64,000 nt of DNA from the NCBI RefSeq assembly GCF_016919245.1, contig NZ_JAFEJA010000002.1:1180501-1244500 (forward strand), read 5' to 3'. The stretch comes from Streptomyces zhihengii. GTDB taxonomy: Bacteria; Actinomycetota; Actinomycetes; Streptomycetales; Streptomycetaceae. Below are positions 7,866 to 15,478 of this stretch, in pieces. The position numbers and the translations under genes were made by a program. Position 1 is the first letter of the stretch. Each line of letters begins with the position of its first letter. The notes under the pieces are model-generated. The model was not told the DNA's origin and did not search any database. It worked only from the letters and a program-made list of their open reading frames with translations.

Positions 7866-8753
7866 ATGTCCACGAACCCCCAGCCGTCCGACGTCACCGT
7901 ACTCGGACTCGGCCCCATGGGCCGCGCCCTGGCCGGCGCCTTCCTCGCCGCGGGCCTCGGCACGACGGTATGGAACCGGACCCCCGGCAGGGACGCCGAA
8001 CTGGTAGCCCGCGGGGCGCGGCCCGCCGCCTGTGCCGCCGAGGCGGTCGCCGCGAGCCCGCTGACCGTGGTCTGCGTGGTGAACTACGACGCCGCCGACG
8101 CGGTGCTGCGCGCGGACGCGGTGGCCTCGGCCCTCGCCGGCCGCACCGTGGTGAACCTGACGGCGGACACCCCCGAACGCGCCCGGGACACCGCCCGCTG
8201 GGCGGCCGGGCAGGGGATCCGCTACCTCGACGGCGCGATCATGACACCGACCACCACCATCGGCACGCCCGACGCGGTCCTCATCCACAGCGGTCCCGAG
8301 GACCTCTACCGCGAGTACGAGCCGGTCCTCGCGGCGCTGGGCGGCACCCACACCCACCTCGGCGAGGAGATCGGCCGGGCGGCGGCCTACGACGTCGCCC
8401 TGCTCGACATCTTCTGGACGGCGATGGCGGGCTGGGCGCACGCCGTGGCCGTGGCGCGGGCGGAGGGGATCACCGCCCGGGAGCTGGCGCCGTTCGCCCA
8501 GGGCATCGGCGCGATCCTGCCGCCCGTCTTCGCGGAGACGGCCGAGGACGCCGACAGCGGCACCTACTCCGGCGAGGGCAACCCGCTCACCTCGGCGGTG
8601 TCGTCGATGGCGCACATCGTGGCGGCCTCCGAGTCGCACGGCATCGACGCCGGCGTGATGCGGGCCGCCGAGGGCCTCGCCCGCCGTGCCGTCGGCCTCG
8701 GCCACGGCGACGACGGGTTCGTCCGGGTCGCGGAGGTCCTCTCCCGCCGCTGA
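7866..8753 (+). CDS. NADP-dependent imine-reductase-like oxidoreductase
   Basis: A 295-residue enzyme. The N-terminal Rossmann fold has VTVLGLGPMGRALAGAFL with the dinucleotide-binding GLGPMG, then TTVWNRTPGR, where Arg suggests NADP. The second half is the all-helical dimerisation domain of the 3-hydroxyisobutyrate dehydrogenase/imine reductase superfamily (YDVALLDIFWTAMAGWAHAVAV). The lysine typical of beta-hydroxyacid dehydrogenases is not obvious, which fits imine reductases better. Substrate unknown. It is divergent from an HxlR regulator that probably controls it. Confidence 0.82.
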   Translation: MSTNPQPSDVTVLGLGPMGRALAGAFLAAGLGTTVWNRTPGRDAELVARGARPAACAAEAVAASPLTVVCVVNYDAADAVLRADAVASALAGRTVVNLTADTPERARDTARWAAGQGIRYLDGAIMTPTTTIGTPDAVLIHSGPEDLYREYEPVLAALGGTHTHLGEEIGRAAAYDVALLDIFWTAMAGWAHAVAVARAEGITARELAPFAQGIGAILPPVFAETAEDADSGTYSGEGNPLTSAVSSMAHIVAASESHGIDAGVMRAAEGLARRAVGLGHGDDGFVRVAEVLSRR

Positions 8754-8761
8754 GCCGCCCC

Positions 8762-8798
8762 GCCCCGGCTCCCCGGCACCCGGCCGGGGAGCCGGGGC
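8762..8798 (+). terminator. Strong stem-loop after the reductase gene
   Basis: A perfect 15-bp inverted repeat (GCCCCGGCTCCCCGG at 8762-8776, complement at 8784-8798) with a 7-base loop begins nine bases after the reductase stop. Confidence 0.65.
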
Positions 8799-8836
8799 GG
8801 CCGGAGCACACCCGCGGGCGTGGCAGGATCGGGGGA

Positions 8837-9544
8837 ATGGTGGAACGAATCATCGCCGCGTGTGACGGGGCGTCGAAGGGTAATCCCGGACCGGCTGCCT
8901 GGGCCTGGGTGATCGCCGGTGCGGACGGCGAGGTGGCCTCGTGGGAGGCGGGCCCGCTGGGGCGGGCGACCAACAACGTCGCCGAGCTGACCGCGCTGCG
9001 CGAACTGCTCGGACGCACCGGGCCCGAGGTCCCGCTGGAAGTGCGCATGGACTCGCAGTACGCGATGAAGGCGGTGACCACCTGGCTCCCCGGCTGGCGC
9101 CGCAAGGGCTGGAAGACGGCCGCCGGCACCCCCGTCGCCAACCAGGACCTGGTGATGGCGATCGACGCCCTGCTCAGCGGCCGGGACGTGCGCTTCGTCT
9201 ACACCCCCGCCCACCAGGTCGACGGGGACGCGCTGAACGCGGCCGCCGACGCCGCCGCCAGCCAGGCCGCCCGCACCCAGCAGGCCGCCGGCTCGGACCG
9301 GGGCTCCGAACTCCCGCCGCCCGAGCCGCCGTCGAAGCCCGCCGCGGGCCGCTCACGCCGTCCCGCGGCCGGCGGCGGCACGGGCGCCAAGGGGGGCGCG
9401 AAGGGCGGCTCCCGGGGGACGCTCAAGGCCAAGTTCCCCGGCCGCTGCCGGTGCGGCCGCCCCTACGACAAGGGCGAGTCGATCGCCAAGAACCCCGACG
9501 GCTGGGGCCACCCCGCCTGCGCCGCGACCGCCGCGGCCGGCTGA
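8837..9544 (+). CDS. RNase HI with a C-terminal Cys motif extension
   Basis: A 235-residue protein. Residues 1-140 are RNase HI, the nuclease that cuts the RNA of RNA-DNA hybrids. The active-site pattern is seen as CDGASKGNPGP (Asp), NNVAELTAL (Glu), MDSQYAMKA (Asp) and HQVDGDALN (Asp). A Pro/Ala/Gly-rich linker follows, then a short C-terminal module CRCGRPYDKGESIAKNP with a terminal HPAC, suggesting a small zinc-binding finger. The extension makes it about 80 residues longer than a simple RNase HI and may give nucleic-acid affinity (inference). The ATG at 8837 follows a GGGGGA tract. Confidence 0.85.
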   Translation: MVERIIAACDGASKGNPGPAAWAWVIAGADGEVASWEAGPLGRATNNVAELTALRELLGRTGPEVPLEVRMDSQYAMKAVTTWLPGWRRKGWKTAAGTPVANQDLVMAIDALLSGRDVRFVYTPAHQVDGDALNAAADAAASQAARTQQAAGSDRGSELPPPEPPSKPAAGRSRRPAAGGGTGAKGGAKGGSRGTLKAKFPGRCRCGRPYDKGESIAKNPDGWGHPACAATAAAG

Positions 9545-9554
9545 CCCGCCCGCA

Positions 9555-9578
9555 CCGGGGCGGCCACGGCCGCCCCGG
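9555..9578. terminator. Stem-loop between convergent genes
   Basis: CCGGGGCGGCC (9555-9565) pairs with GGCCGCCCCGG (9568-9578). It lies between the RNase H stop (9544) and the convergent SRPBCC gene (9582). Confidence 0.55.
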
Positions 9579-9581
9579 CCC

Positions 9582-10052
9582 TCAGCCGCCCTCGACCAGC
9601 CCGGCCAGGTTGTCCAGCGCCATCCGCGTCCCGGCCTCGTTGTCCTCGGGCCGCACGGCGTCGGGCAGCCCTTCGTGCACGACGAGCACCTCCGTCCCGC
9701 CGTCCTCGGCCGCGGCCAGCGAGGTCGTCATCGTCATGGTGCCGCCGAACTCCGGGTCCGCCGACTCGAAGGCGAGCACCTCGACCACCTTCTCGTCGGG
9801 GACGAGTTCGGCGAAGTGGCCGTGGTACGTGTCGGTCCGGGCGTCCGACTTGCCCTCCGTGCCCGGGGCGCCGGTGTCGTCGTAGGTCAGCGAGACCCGG
9901 AACCTGCCCCCCTGCCGGGCGTCGAACTCGTGCACCCGCGCGCTCATCCCGTCCGGCACCCGCCATCGGGCGACGGCACCGGGATCGAGCAGCGCCCGGT
10001 AGACGGCCGCGGGGGAGGCGTTCACATGGCGGGAGACGCGCGTCGTGTGCAT
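9582..10052 (-). CDS. SRPBCC/AHSA1-family protein
   Basis: A 156-residue START-like protein with the family opening VSRHVNASPAAVYRALLDPGAVARWRVP, then GGRFRVSLTY and the C-terminal helix EDNEAGTRMALDNLAGLV. AHSA1-like proteins bind hydrophobic ligands or chaperone partners; the ligand is unknown. It has its own transcription unit. A MITE-like repeat begins 13 bases upstream of its start codon, so the repeat may carry or disturb its promoter. Confidence 0.83.
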   Translation of the reverse strand: MHTTRVSRHVNASPAAVYRALLDPGAVARWRVPDGMSARVHEFDARQGGRFRVSLTYDDTGAPGTEGKSDARTDTYHGHFAELVPDEKVVEVLAFESADPEFGGTMTMTTSLAAAEDGGTEVLVVHEGLPDAVRPEDNEAGTRMALDNLAGLVEGG

Positions 10053-10064
10053 GAGGCGAATCTA

Positions 10065-10258
10065 AGGGCTGTCCCGCGATCCCCGGCGGGCGCGCGACGA
10101 CAGCTGGGGCACCTCGCCGCGTTGTCGAATCGCCCGAATATGCCCGGTATGAGGACGACTCTCCGCCTTGCGATGCGTCCCCTGTGCCCTGCGGGCCCGG
10201 GGAGGCCCCACGCATCTGACGCCGCACGCTGATCCACCGGGCATGACGGGACAGCCCT
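10065..10258. repeat. MITE-like element with 12-bp terminal inverted repeats
   Basis: A 194-bp non-coding unit bounded by AGGGCTGTCCCG (10065-10076) and its exact complement CGGGACAGCCCT (10247-10258). The interior is not a protein gene. The ends look like those of IS5-type Streptomyces elements, and I recall very similar interiors between genes in other Streptomyces genomes (memory, not checked). It sits between the SRPBCC gene and the HAD gene. Confidence 0.7.
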
Positions 10259-10343
10259 GAGGGGCCGGGGACCGCCTCCCGCGCGCCGCCCGGCGGTACC
10301 CGCGCCCGCCGGGCGGCGGGCGGCGGGGCCTACGCTGAGGGCC

Positions 10344-10841
10344 GTGACGACGCGAGACAGCAGGCCGCTGGCCGTATTCGACCTCGACGGGACGCTCGCC
10401 GACGCCGGGCACCGGCAGCATCTGCTGCGGCGCGCGCCGCGCGACTGGGACGCGTTCTTCGCCGCGGCGCCCGACGACCCGCCGCTCGACGAGGGCGTGC
10501 GGCTGTGCCGGGAGGCGGCGGGGGAGTGCGAGATCGTCTATCTCACCGGCCGCCCGGAGCGGTGCCGCCGGGACACGGTGGACTGGCTCGCCGCCCGGGA
10601 GCTGCCCGAGGGCCGGATCTTCATGCGGCGCGACGACGACCGGCGACCCGCCCGCAGGACCAAGCTGGAGATCCTGCGGCGCCTCGGCGCGGGCCGCGGG
10701 ATCCGGATGCTCGTCGACGACGACGAGCTGGTGTGCCTGGACGCCGAGCGGGCGGGCTTCCGGGTGGTGCGCGCCGTCTGGGGCGTGGAGAGCACCGGTG
10801 CGGCCATGCGGGACGCCCAGGAGCGCGAAGGGCGCACCTGA
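10344..10841 (+). CDS. HAD-family phosphatase, polynucleotide 3'-phosphatase-like
   Basis: A 165-residue HAD hydrolase without a large cap. Motif I is AVFDLDGTLAD, motif II is IVYLTGRPERCR, and motif III/IV are KLEILRRLG and MLVDDDELVC. The YLTGRPE stretch and the C0-like layout resemble the phosphatase half of polynucleotide kinase-phosphatases. The substrate is not determined. GTG 10344 is the start that fits motif I near the N-terminus. It converges on the dodecin gene across a stem-loop. Confidence 0.8.
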   Translation: MTTRDSRPLAVFDLDGTLADAGHRQHLLRRAPRDWDAFFAAAPDDPPLDEGVRLCREAAGECEIVYLTGRPERCRRDTVDWLAARELPEGRIFMRRDDDRRPARRTKLEILRRLGAGRGIRMLVDDDELVCLDAERAGFRVVRAVWGVESTGAAMRDAQEREGRT

Positions 10842-10881
10842 CGCGGCCGGGAGCGTGCCCGGGCCCGCGGGGTGCGCCCGT

Positions 10882-10906
10882 GCCGGGAGGGCTCGGCCCT
10901 CCCGGC
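10882..10906. terminator. Stem-loop between HAD and dodecin genes
   Basis: An 11-bp perfect repeat, GCCGGGAGGGC at 10882-10892 and its complement at 10896-10906, with loop TCG, lies between convergent stop codons. Confidence 0.6.
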
Positions 10907-10911
10907 GCCGC

Positions 10912-11127
10912 TCACTCGCCGTCCTCCAGCCGGAACCCGACCTTCAGCCCCACCTGGTAGTGCTCGATCTGCCCGTCGGCGATGTGCCCGCGTACCTGGG
11001 TGACCTCGAACCAGTCGAGGCCCCGCAGGGTCTGGGACGCCCGTGTGATGCCGTTGCGGATGGCCTGGTCGACGCCGTCCGGGGAGGTCCCCACGATCTC
11101 GGTGACCCGGTAGGTGTGGTTCGACAT
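10912..11127 (-). CDS. Dodecin, flavin-storage protein
   Basis: A 71-residue protein of typical dodecin length, with the family pattern YRVTEIVGTSPDGVDQAI, the flavin-stacking W in LDWFEVTQVRG and the C-terminal strand QVGLKVGFRLE. Dodecins form hollow dodecamers that store riboflavin or FMN/CoA. Its ATG is at 11127. It is divergent from the solute-binding protein gene. Confidence 0.93.
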   Translation of the reverse strand: MSNHTYRVTEIVGTSPDGVDQAIRNGITRASQTLRGLDWFEVTQVRGHIADGQIEHYQVGLKVGFRLEDGE

Positions 11128-11365
11128 GTGCGTCGTGCTCCTCTCGATGCGTTCTCTCCACGGTGCCGCACCCCGCACGGTCCCGCGAGGCGTCGGCCGC
11201 CGCTCCGGGGGCGCGGTGTCCGCATGCTGGTCGGCCGGCGGGGCCCCCGCCGGGACGGCCCGGCACGGCCGAACGACCGTGATTCGGCCACCGGATGACG
11301 CGCCGATGATGTCCCGGATGACATCGGTGTCCGCTGTCGGCCACTTCACACTCCGCTTTCCGGAC

Positions 11366-11394
11366 TTGACCGGACGTATGGTCCATACCAAAAT
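11366..11394 (+). promoter_or_regulatory. Promoter with DasR-like operator (dre) upstream of the sugar-binding protein
   Basis: The sequence TGGTCCATACCA at 11379-11390 matches the DasR operator core TGGTCTAGACCA at 10 of 12 positions and keeps the TGGT....ACCA arms. It sits between a -35-like TTGACC (11366-11371) and a weak -10-like CAAAAT (11389-11394, 17-bp spacing), about 80 bp before the start codon. DasR is the GntR-type GlcNAc-responsive repressor of Streptomyces. This 345-bp intergenic region (11128-11472) holds nothing else recognisable. Confidence 0.6.
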
Positions 11395-11472
11395 CCAGCC
11401 AGCCCGTGCGAGCGTCAGCTCCTCCCCCCACGTCGGGTCCCGTTCATGTGCCCCGACGCAGAAGGTGACCTC

Positions 11473-12720
11473 GTGAAGAACCGCTACCTCGCTCTGTCCA
11501 CCGTGCTCGCCTGTTCGCTCGCCCTCGGTGGGTGCGGTCTGATACCGGGCGGTTCCGACACCCGCACCGTCAGCATCTGGCTCATGCAGAACAGCGTCTC
11601 GGAGGACTGGCTGAACCGTTTCACCGAGACGTTCGAGAAGGAACACCCCGGCATCGAGCTGGAGGTGACGTTCCAGGAGTGGACGGGCATCGGCAAGAAG
11701 GTCACCGAGGCGCTCCGCAGCGACGACGCCCCCGAGGTCATCGAGGTCGGCAACACCCAGGTCGCCGGCTACGCGGAGAGCGGCGGTCTGCGCGACCTCA
11801 CCCTGGAGTCCGTGCGCGACCTGGGCAACGAGGACTGGCTGCCGGGCCTCGCCGAGCCGGGCAGCGTCAACGGCTCCCAGTACGGCATCCCCTGGTACGC
11901 GGCCAACCGTGTCGTCATCTACAACAAGGAGCTCTTCGCCGAGGCCGGCATCACCGAGCCGCCGAGGACCCGCGCCGAATGGCTGGAGATCTCCGAGAAG
12001 CTCGACAAGCCCGGCCAGGACGGCATCTACCTCTCCGGCCAGGACTGGTACACCCTGGCCGGCTTCATCTGGGACGAGGGCGGTGAACTCGCCGTCGAGA
12101 GAGCGGGGGAGTGGGAGGGCGCGCTGCACTCCAAGGCCGCCCTGCGCGGGATGAAGTTCTACGAGGAGCTCCAGGCCCACGGCAGCGGCCCCAAGGACGG
12201 CGACGAGGAGACCCCGCCGCAGGCGGAGGTGTTCGCCAAGGGCAACGTCGCCCAGATGATCGCCGTGCCCAGCGCCGCCACCGTCATCGAGAAGGCCAAC
12301 CCCGAACTCAAGGGCAAGCTCGGCTTCTTCCCCGTCCCCGGCAAGACCGCCGCCGCGCCCGGATCCGTCTTCATCGGCGGCTCGGACCTGATCGTGCCCG
12401 AGAACTCCAAGGAGCGCGCCGCGGCCGTCGAGGTGGTGTCCGCGCTCGCCGGCGACGAGTGGCAGCTCGACCTCGCCCGCACCATGAACTACGTGCCCAA
12501 CAAGGCCACCCTCGGCCTGGAGCTGGAAGGCGTGGAGAGCACCTCCGCGATGGCCGCGGGAGCCGCACAGGGCCGGGCCACCCCCAACTCCCCGCAGTGG
12601 GCCGAGGTGGAGGTCGAGAACCCGATCAAGCCCTACATGACGGCCGTCCTCCAGGGCCAGGACCCGGCCACCGCCGCCCGCAGCGCCTCCACCCGGATCA
12701 CGGCCGCCCTGCGCCCCTGA
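11473..12720 (+). CDS. Sugar ABC transporter substrate-binding lipoprotein, orphan
   Basis: A 415-residue family-1 solute-binding protein. The N-terminus is a lipoprotein signal (MKNRYLALSTVLACSLALGG, lipobox LGGC with the lipid Cys near residue 21). The mature part carries SIWLMQN, then EVIEVGNTQVAGYAESGGLRDL and GIPWYAANRVVIYNKELF, the usual carbohydrate-binding pattern, with similarity in layout to chito-oligosaccharide binders such as DasA (memory). GTG 11473 follows GAAGGTGA by four bases. An upstream ATG at 11446 would bury the signal peptide. No permease genes follow, so it must use components encoded elsewhere and probably a shared ATPase. A DasR-like operator precedes it. Confidence 0.9.
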   Translation: MKNRYLALSTVLACSLALGGCGLIPGGSDTRTVSIWLMQNSVSEDWLNRFTETFEKEHPGIELEVTFQEWTGIGKKVTEALRSDDAPEVIEVGNTQVAGYAESGGLRDLTLESVRDLGNEDWLPGLAEPGSVNGSQYGIPWYAANRVVIYNKELFAEAGITEPPRTRAEWLEISEKLDKPGQDGIYLSGQDWYTLAGFIWDEGGELAVERAGEWEGALHSKAALRGMKFYEELQAHGSGPKDGDEETPPQAEVFAKGNVAQMIAVPSAATVIEKANPELKGKLGFFPVPGKTAAAPGSVFIGGSDLIVPENSKERAAAVEVVSALAGDEWQLDLARTMNYVPNKATLGLELEGVESTSAMAAGAAQGRATPNSPQWAEVEVENPIKPYMTAVLQGQDPATAARSASTRITAALRP

Positions 12721-12731
12721 CCGTCCCCCCG

Positions 12732-12758
12732 GCGCCCCGGGCCGCACGCCCGGGGCGC
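12732..12758 (+). terminator. Stem-loop after the solute-binding protein gene
   Basis: GCGCCCCGGG (12732-12741) pairs perfectly with CCCGGGGCGC (12749-12758). It begins 12 bases after the stop codon. Confidence 0.6.
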
Positions 12759-12894
12759 GGACGTCCGGCATTCAGCGTTCTCACATCCGCGCTCCGCCGG
12801 GCGGTCATGTCGAATCCAGCCTGTCACGGAAGAAACGAGGAGCCGGGCCGCCGCACCCGCGGTCCGTCCCCTCCGTCCGGCACAGGAGACCGCC

Positions 12895-13740
12895 ATGCCC
12901 GCAACCCCCCTCGCCGCGCCCGCCCCGGTCCCCCTTCCCGCCGCCCCGCGGGGCCCCGCGGCGGTCCCGCCCGCCCCGGCCGCCGCTCCCGCGCAGGCCG
13001 CGGCCGGCGGCGACCACCGGTACGTCGTCTCCCTCGCGCGTGACCAGGACGAGGTGCGCGCCGCCCAGCGCCTGCGCCACCAGGTCTTCGCCGGTGAGAT
13101 GGGAGCCCTGCTGAGCGGCCTTGAGCCCGGCCTGGACAGCGACGCGTTCGACGCCTGGTGCGACCACCTCCTGGTCCGCGAGAGCGTCACCGGCGAGGTC
13201 GTCGGCACCTACCGGATCCTGCCGCCCGAGCGCGCCCGGATCGCCGGACGCCTCTACTCCGAGAGCGAGTTCGACCTCACCCGGCTCGCCCCGATCCGGC
13301 ACGACCTCGTCGAGGTGGGACGCTCCTGCGTCCACCCGCTGCACCGCAACGGCGCCGTCATCGCGCTGATCTGGGCCGGACTCGCCCGCTACATGACCCG
13401 CACCGGCCACAACTGGCTCGCCGGCTGCTGCTCGCTGCCGCTCGACGACGGCGGCACCCTCGCCGCGGCGACCTGGGAGACCGTGCGCACCCGCCACCTG
13501 GCGCCCGAGGAGTACTGGGTGACCCCGCACAAGCTGTGGAACGCGGCCGGCGCGCCCGCGCCCGCGAGCCGCACCGAGCTCCCGCCCCTGCTGCGCGGCT
13601 ACCTCCGCCTCGGCGCCTGGGTCTGCGGAGCCCCCGCCCACGACCCCGAGTTCGGCGTCGCCGACCTCTACGTGCTGCTGTCGCTGCGCCGCACCGACCC
13701 CCGCTACCTGCGCCACTTCCTGTCGCTGGCCCCGCTGTGA
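12895..13740 (+). CDS. olsB: OlsB-type ornithine N-acyltransferase (GNAT/hemolysin-like)
   Basis: A 281-residue protein. An Ala/Pro-rich leader of about 40 residues precedes the acyltransferase domain: YVVSLARDQDEVRAAQRLRHQVF, then GTYRILPPERA, YSESEFDL and VEVGRSCVHPLHRNGAVI. These are hallmarks of the OlsB family, which N-acylates ornithine with a 3-hydroxyacyl group to give lyso-ornithine lipid, a phosphate-free membrane lipid. The stop overlaps the following GTG (GTGA at 13737-13740) of an acyltransferase that would complete the lipid. Family assignment is good; the amino-acid substrate is inferred. Confidence 0.8.
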   Translation: MPATPLAAPAPVPLPAAPRGPAAVPPAPAAAPAQAAAGGDHRYVVSLARDQDEVRAAQRLRHQVFAGEMGALLSGLEPGLDSDAFDAWCDHLLVRESVTGEVVGTYRILPPERARIAGRLYSESEFDLTRLAPIRHDLVEVGRSCVHPLHRNGAVIALIWAGLARYMTRTGHNWLAGCCSLPLDDGGTLAAATWETVRTRHLAPEEYWVTPHKLWNAAGAPAPASRTELPPLLRGYLRLGAWVCGAPAHDPEFGVADLYVLLSLRRTDPRYLRHFLSLAPL

Positions 13741-14621
13741 CGAGCGCCTGGCTGCCCACGGCGACCTGCACCCCCGAGGCGTGCGCCACCGGCGCAGGGC
13801 CGGCGGCCGGGGCCGCGCGGGCCGTGCTCCGGCTGACCGCCGGCACCGCGGTCGTCGCCGCCGGGATCCTGCTCGCCCCGGCCGCCGCCCTCCTCGGCAC
13901 CCGCCCGCGCCACCGGCTCACCGCGTCCTGGTGCCGGGCGGTGCTCAGGGCCTTCGGCGTACGGGTGACCGTCGTCGGTGCCCCGCCGGGGCGCCCCGTG
14001 CCGCGGGCGGCGGCCGGCCCCGGCGAACTGGTCGTCGCCAACCACGTCTCCTGGCTCGACATCCCGCTGATCGCGGCCGTCCTGCCGGGCCGCATGCTCG
14101 CCAAGAGCGAGATCCGCCGCTGGCCTGTGCTGGGACCGGTCGCCGCCCGCGGCGGCACCCTGTTCGTCGAACGCGACCGGCTGCGGACCCTGCCCGGCAC
14201 CGTCGCCGCCATGAGCGGCGCCCTGCGCGCCGGCTCCCGGGTCGTCGTCTTCCCCGAGGGCTCCACCTGGTGCGGCCGGGGGCAGGGCCGGTTCCGTCCG
14301 GCCGCCTTCCAGGCCGCCCTGGACGCGGGCGCCGTCGTGCGGCCCGTCCGGCTGTCCTACGGGCCCACCGGGGCCGCCGCCTTCGTCGGCGACGACCCGC
14401 TGGCCCTCTCCCTGTGGCGGGTCGCGACGGCCGCCCGGCTGACCGCGGAGATACGGCTGCTGCCGCCCCTCGTCCCCGGTCCCCGGACCGACCGCCGCGC
14501 CCTCGCCCGCTCCGCTCAGCTCGCCGTCGCCAGGCTCAGCGCGAACCGCCCCTCTCCGTCGGTCCACCAGTGCGTCAACTCCAGCCCGGCCGACGCGAGT
14601 TCGGTGCGCACGCCGTCCTGA
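13737..14621 (+). CDS. olsA: OlsA/PlsC-type 1-acyl acyltransferase
   Basis: A 294-residue membrane-associated acyltransferase. Residues about 20-55 are hydrophobic (LTAGTAVVAAGILLAPAAALL). The PlsC motifs follow in order: NHVSWLD (catalytic H-x4-D), a middle motif around GTLFVERDR, and VVVFPEGSTW. After OlsB makes lyso-ornithine lipid, an OlsA enzyme O-acylates it. The GTG start at 13737 overlaps the olsB stop, so the pair is coupled. The 3' end runs 106 bases into the convergent egtD gene (14516-14621), an unusual antisense overlap. A general phospholipid acyltransferase role is the alternative. Confidence 0.82.
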   Translation: MTSAWLPTATCTPEACATGAGPAAGAARAVLRLTAGTAVVAAGILLAPAAALLGTRPRHRLTASWCRAVLRAFGVRVTVVGAPPGRPVPRAAAGPGELVVANHVSWLDIPLIAAVLPGRMLAKSEIRRWPVLGPVAARGGTLFVERDRLRTLPGTVAAMSGALRAGSRVVVFPEGSTWCGRGQGRFRPAAFQAALDAGAVVRPVRLSYGPTGAAAFVGDDPLALSLWRVATAARLTAEIRLLPPLVPGPRTDRRALARSAQLAVARLSANRPSPSVHQCVNSSPADASSVRTPS

Positions 14622-15478
14622 CGGAACTTGGCCGACACCTCCGTGCGCATCTCCTCGCCCTCGGCGAAGGGCACCACCAGATCCAGCTCGCGGATCTTCA
14701 CGGTCAGCGCGGACCGGGCGCGCAGCCGCATCTCGATCCACTCGTGCTCCCGGTCCCACACGGCCACATGGTCGAAGTCGGCCGGATCCACGTCCGCACC
14801 CAGCTCCCGGGCGATCACCGACAGCACGTTCTTGTTGAAACGCGCCGTCACACCGGAGGCGTCGTCGTACGCCCGGACCAGCACCTCCTCGTCTTTCACC
14901 AGGTCCGTGCCGAGCAGCAGCGCGTCGCCCGGCTCCAGCAGGTCGCGCACCGAGCGCAGGAACAGGGCGCGCTCGGCGGGCAGCAGATTGCCGATCGTGC
15001 CGCCCAGGAACGCCACCAGACGCGGCCCCGGCGTCCCGGGCAGCGCCAGCCCCCGGGTGAAGTCCGCGATCAGCGCGTGCACGTCGAGCCCCGGACGCTC
15101 CGCGAGCAGCGCCTCGGCCGCCCCGGTCAGCGCGCTCTCGCTGACGTCGACCGGGACGTAGGTGTGCAGCTCCGTCAGGGCGTCGAGCAGGAAACGGGTC
15201 TTCTCCGACGACCCCGAGCCCAGCTCCACCAGGGTGCGGGCACCGGTCGCGGCGGCGATCTCCCCGGCCCGCGCCGCGAGGATCTCGCGCTCCGCACGGG
15301 TCGGGTAGTACTCGGGCAGCCGGGTGATCTCCTCGAACAGCTCGCTGCCGCGGGCGTCGTAGAACCACTTGGGCGGCAGCACCTTCGGGGTGCGAGTCAG
15401 CCCGCTGAGCACATCGGCGCGCAGATCGGCGCCGGTGGTGTCCTCGGGCATCGTGCGGGTCAGCAGGAACGGGCTCAC
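14516..15478 (-). CDS. egtD: EgtD, histidine N-alpha-methyltransferase
   Basis: A 320-residue SAM-dependent methyltransferase that trimethylates histidine to hercynine, the first committed step to ergothioneine. Visible motifs are VLPPKWFYDARGSELFEEITRLPEYYPTRAE-type opening (conserved in EgtD), the SAM site LVELGSGSSEKTRFLLDAL, and FLGGTIGNL. The start is GTG 15478, which overlaps the egtC stop by four bases. It is the last gene of egtABCD. Its 3' end overlaps the convergent OlsA gene by 106 bases. Confidence 0.95.
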   Translation of the reverse strand: MSPFLLTRTMPEDTTGADLRADVLSGLTRTPKVLPPKWFYDARGSELFEEITRLPEYYPTRAEREILAARAGEIAAATGARTLVELGSGSSEKTRFLLDALTELHTYVPVDVSESALTGAAEALLAERPGLDVHALIADFTRGLALPGTPGPRLVAFLGGTIGNLLPAERALFLRSVRDLLEPGDALLLGTDLVKDEEVLVRAYDDASGVTARFNKNVLSVIARELGADVDPADFDHVAVWDREHEWIEMRLRARSALTVKIRELDLVVPFAEGEEMRTEVSAKFRQDGVRTELASAGLELTHWWTDGEGRFALSLATAS

